From assembly GCA_937916485.1 (NCBI GenBank), contig CALFSV010000176.1, forward strand, positions 1 to 16,341: 16,341 nt of DNA. The letters are read 5' to 3'. This stretch comes from an uncultured Paracoccaceae bacterium. GTDB lineage: Bacteria; Pseudomonadota; Alphaproteobacteria; Rhodobacterales; Rhodobacteraceae. Below, piece by piece: positions 15,768 to 16,341 of the stretch. Every line of letters starts with the position of its first letter. Within the stretch, counting starts at the first letter, position 1. The position numbers and the translations under genes are program-made. Under the pieces are notes generated by a model. The model had not been told where the DNA came from. It was given only the letters and a program-made list of their open reading frames with translations, and searched no databases.

Positions 15768-15959
15768 ACTATCACTGATTTCATTAATATTTGTTCGGTG
15801 ATGGGGTGTTGTTCCCATAACCGCTCCCCGATGGCGCACAGCCTAGAGGCTGACCCGTGCTTCGGACCCACCCAACACAACAGAAGATCCCCACTTCGCC
15901 GACCCCACCTAGGGGGTACCCCCCTATTTCGGACAGGGGTCCCTCTTTCATCCTACATA
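15768..15959. other. Gene-poor stretch right of tRNA-Ser
   Basis: About 190 bases with no supported gene. It begins A/T-rich directly after the tRNA CCA, then turns G/C-rich with runs of C and G around a palindrome (15910-15926). A minus-strand frame (15784-16056) is open but shows no recognised domain. No clear terminator follows the tRNA. Confidence 0.4.
15910..15926. repeat. G/C-run palindrome TAGGGGG-TAC-CCCCCTA
   Basis: Two perfect 7-bp arms are separated by only three bases, in the gene-poor stretch 143 bases past tRNA-Ser. It includes a KpnI-type GGTACC core. It may be a protein-binding site or a recombination-related site; no function can be assigned from sequence. Confidence 0.45.
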
Positions 15960-16341
15960 CTATGGTACACGAACGGTTGGTACTGCGCCGTTTCCGGGAT
16001 ATGTTGCAAGCAACGGAATTGATGACTTGATTGTAGCCGATGTGCGCTGACCACACGGTCTTTTCGGGGGATCCAAGTCTTCTTGTTGCGAAACCTTGTT
16101 CGCCAGCGCTGTCCCAACGGCTGTCAGCGTGCCACTCGCACTATAGTCGATAACTATCGCTACGCTCGCCTCATCTGCGGCTAGCCCGGAAAAGGCTCCG
16201 TTGAGACAGTTTTGCTGTGCTTCGTTCAACTTGGCGATGGTGCTGGAGGTGAGCGATGGGGGGCCTCCGGAAAAGTTTGCCCCAGAGATAGCCGAGCCGG
16301 TGAAGTCTATGGTGGCGGCGTCGGCGACTTGCATGGGGGCG
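15960..16341 (-). CDS. Hypothetical protein, 3' part (5' end outside window)
   Basis: A minus-strand frame open to the right edge and ending in TAG at 15960, 126 visible residues. The first 80 residues look like a real protein: small-residue rich with Asn, Ser and Ala (VADAATIDFTGSAISGANFS, then IAKLNEAQQNCLNGAFSGLA and ASVAIVIDYSASGTLTAVGT). The last 40 or so (from DLDPPKRPCGQR onward) are less protein-like, so the true end may have been altered by a frameshift or deletion. I do not recognise the family. It could be the tail of a secreted or repeat-type accessory protein. Whether an ATG at 16334 is its start or internal cannot be decided, since the frame continues to the edge. Confidence 0.4.
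   Translation of the reverse strand, partial: APMQVADAATIDFTGSAISGANFSGGPPSLTSSTIAKLNEAQQNCLNGAFSGLAADEASVAIVIDYSASGTLTAVGTALANKVSQQEDLDPPKRPCGQRTSATIKSSIPLLATYPGNGAVPTVRVP

Noticed and set aside
16003..16014. GTTGC-AA-GCAAC palindrome as an operator
   Set aside because: Five-base arms are short enough for chance, and it lies inside an open reading frame with no promoter nearby.

Overview
The window is high-GC DNA that reads as a chromosomal segment of a marine or aquatic alphaproteobacterium of the Rhodobacteraceae (Roseobacter/Rhodobacter group). This rests on three things: the housekeeping cluster D-Ala-D-Ala carboxypeptidase / tmk / delta-prime subunit / TatD / MBL hydrolase, a Hint-domain protein of the type common in that family, and a SPOR lipoprotein of recognisable type. 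No database search was possible, so family names come from motifs and remembered family features.

Left part (1-2516, + strand): the tail of an ABC exporter operon that looks as if it is decaying. It contains the 3' part of an ATPase, a short ABC-2 type permease (ATGA overlap with the ATPase), a second permease whose well-placed start codon is separated from its body by a one-base frameshift, and a coding-looking 3' fragment with no start codon. About 490 bases follow without a convincing gene, holding a perfect 8-bp inverted repeat and a short minus-strand reading frame that may be a gene remnant.

Middle part (2637-8877, + strand): a complete polyamine-type (PotABCD-like) ABC importer operon. 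The order is ATPase (TTG start with a good ribosome binding site), periplasmic binding protein, a strong stem-loop, a small DUF1330 protein, permease 1 with a very large insertion between its first two membrane segments, a 17-codon micro-ORF, and permease 2. A Hint-domain protein follows on the same strand, with a long hairpin ending two bases before its ATG.

Right part (8874-15472, - strand): an AEC-family carrier that meets the Hint gene tail to tail (the stops share CTAG), then a tightly packed housekeeping block. In transcription order it is SPOR lipoprotein, D-Ala-D-Ala carboxypeptidase, thymidylate kinase, DNA polymerase III delta-prime, TatD-family DNase and an MBL-fold hydrolase. Most junctions overlap or nearly touch, and the products serve envelope maintenance, dTTP supply and DNA replication or repair.

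Right edge (15473-16341): a divergent control region, a complete tRNA-Ser(UGA) on the + strand, and then DNA with less typical composition. The latter holds a G/C-run palindrome and the end of an unrecognised minus-strand ORF that leaves the window, so the tRNA may mark the edge of an accessory region.

Nothing here proves a new system. The most interesting leads are the insertion-bearing permease with its DUF1330 partner, the hairpin in front of the Hint gene, and the decaying exporter.
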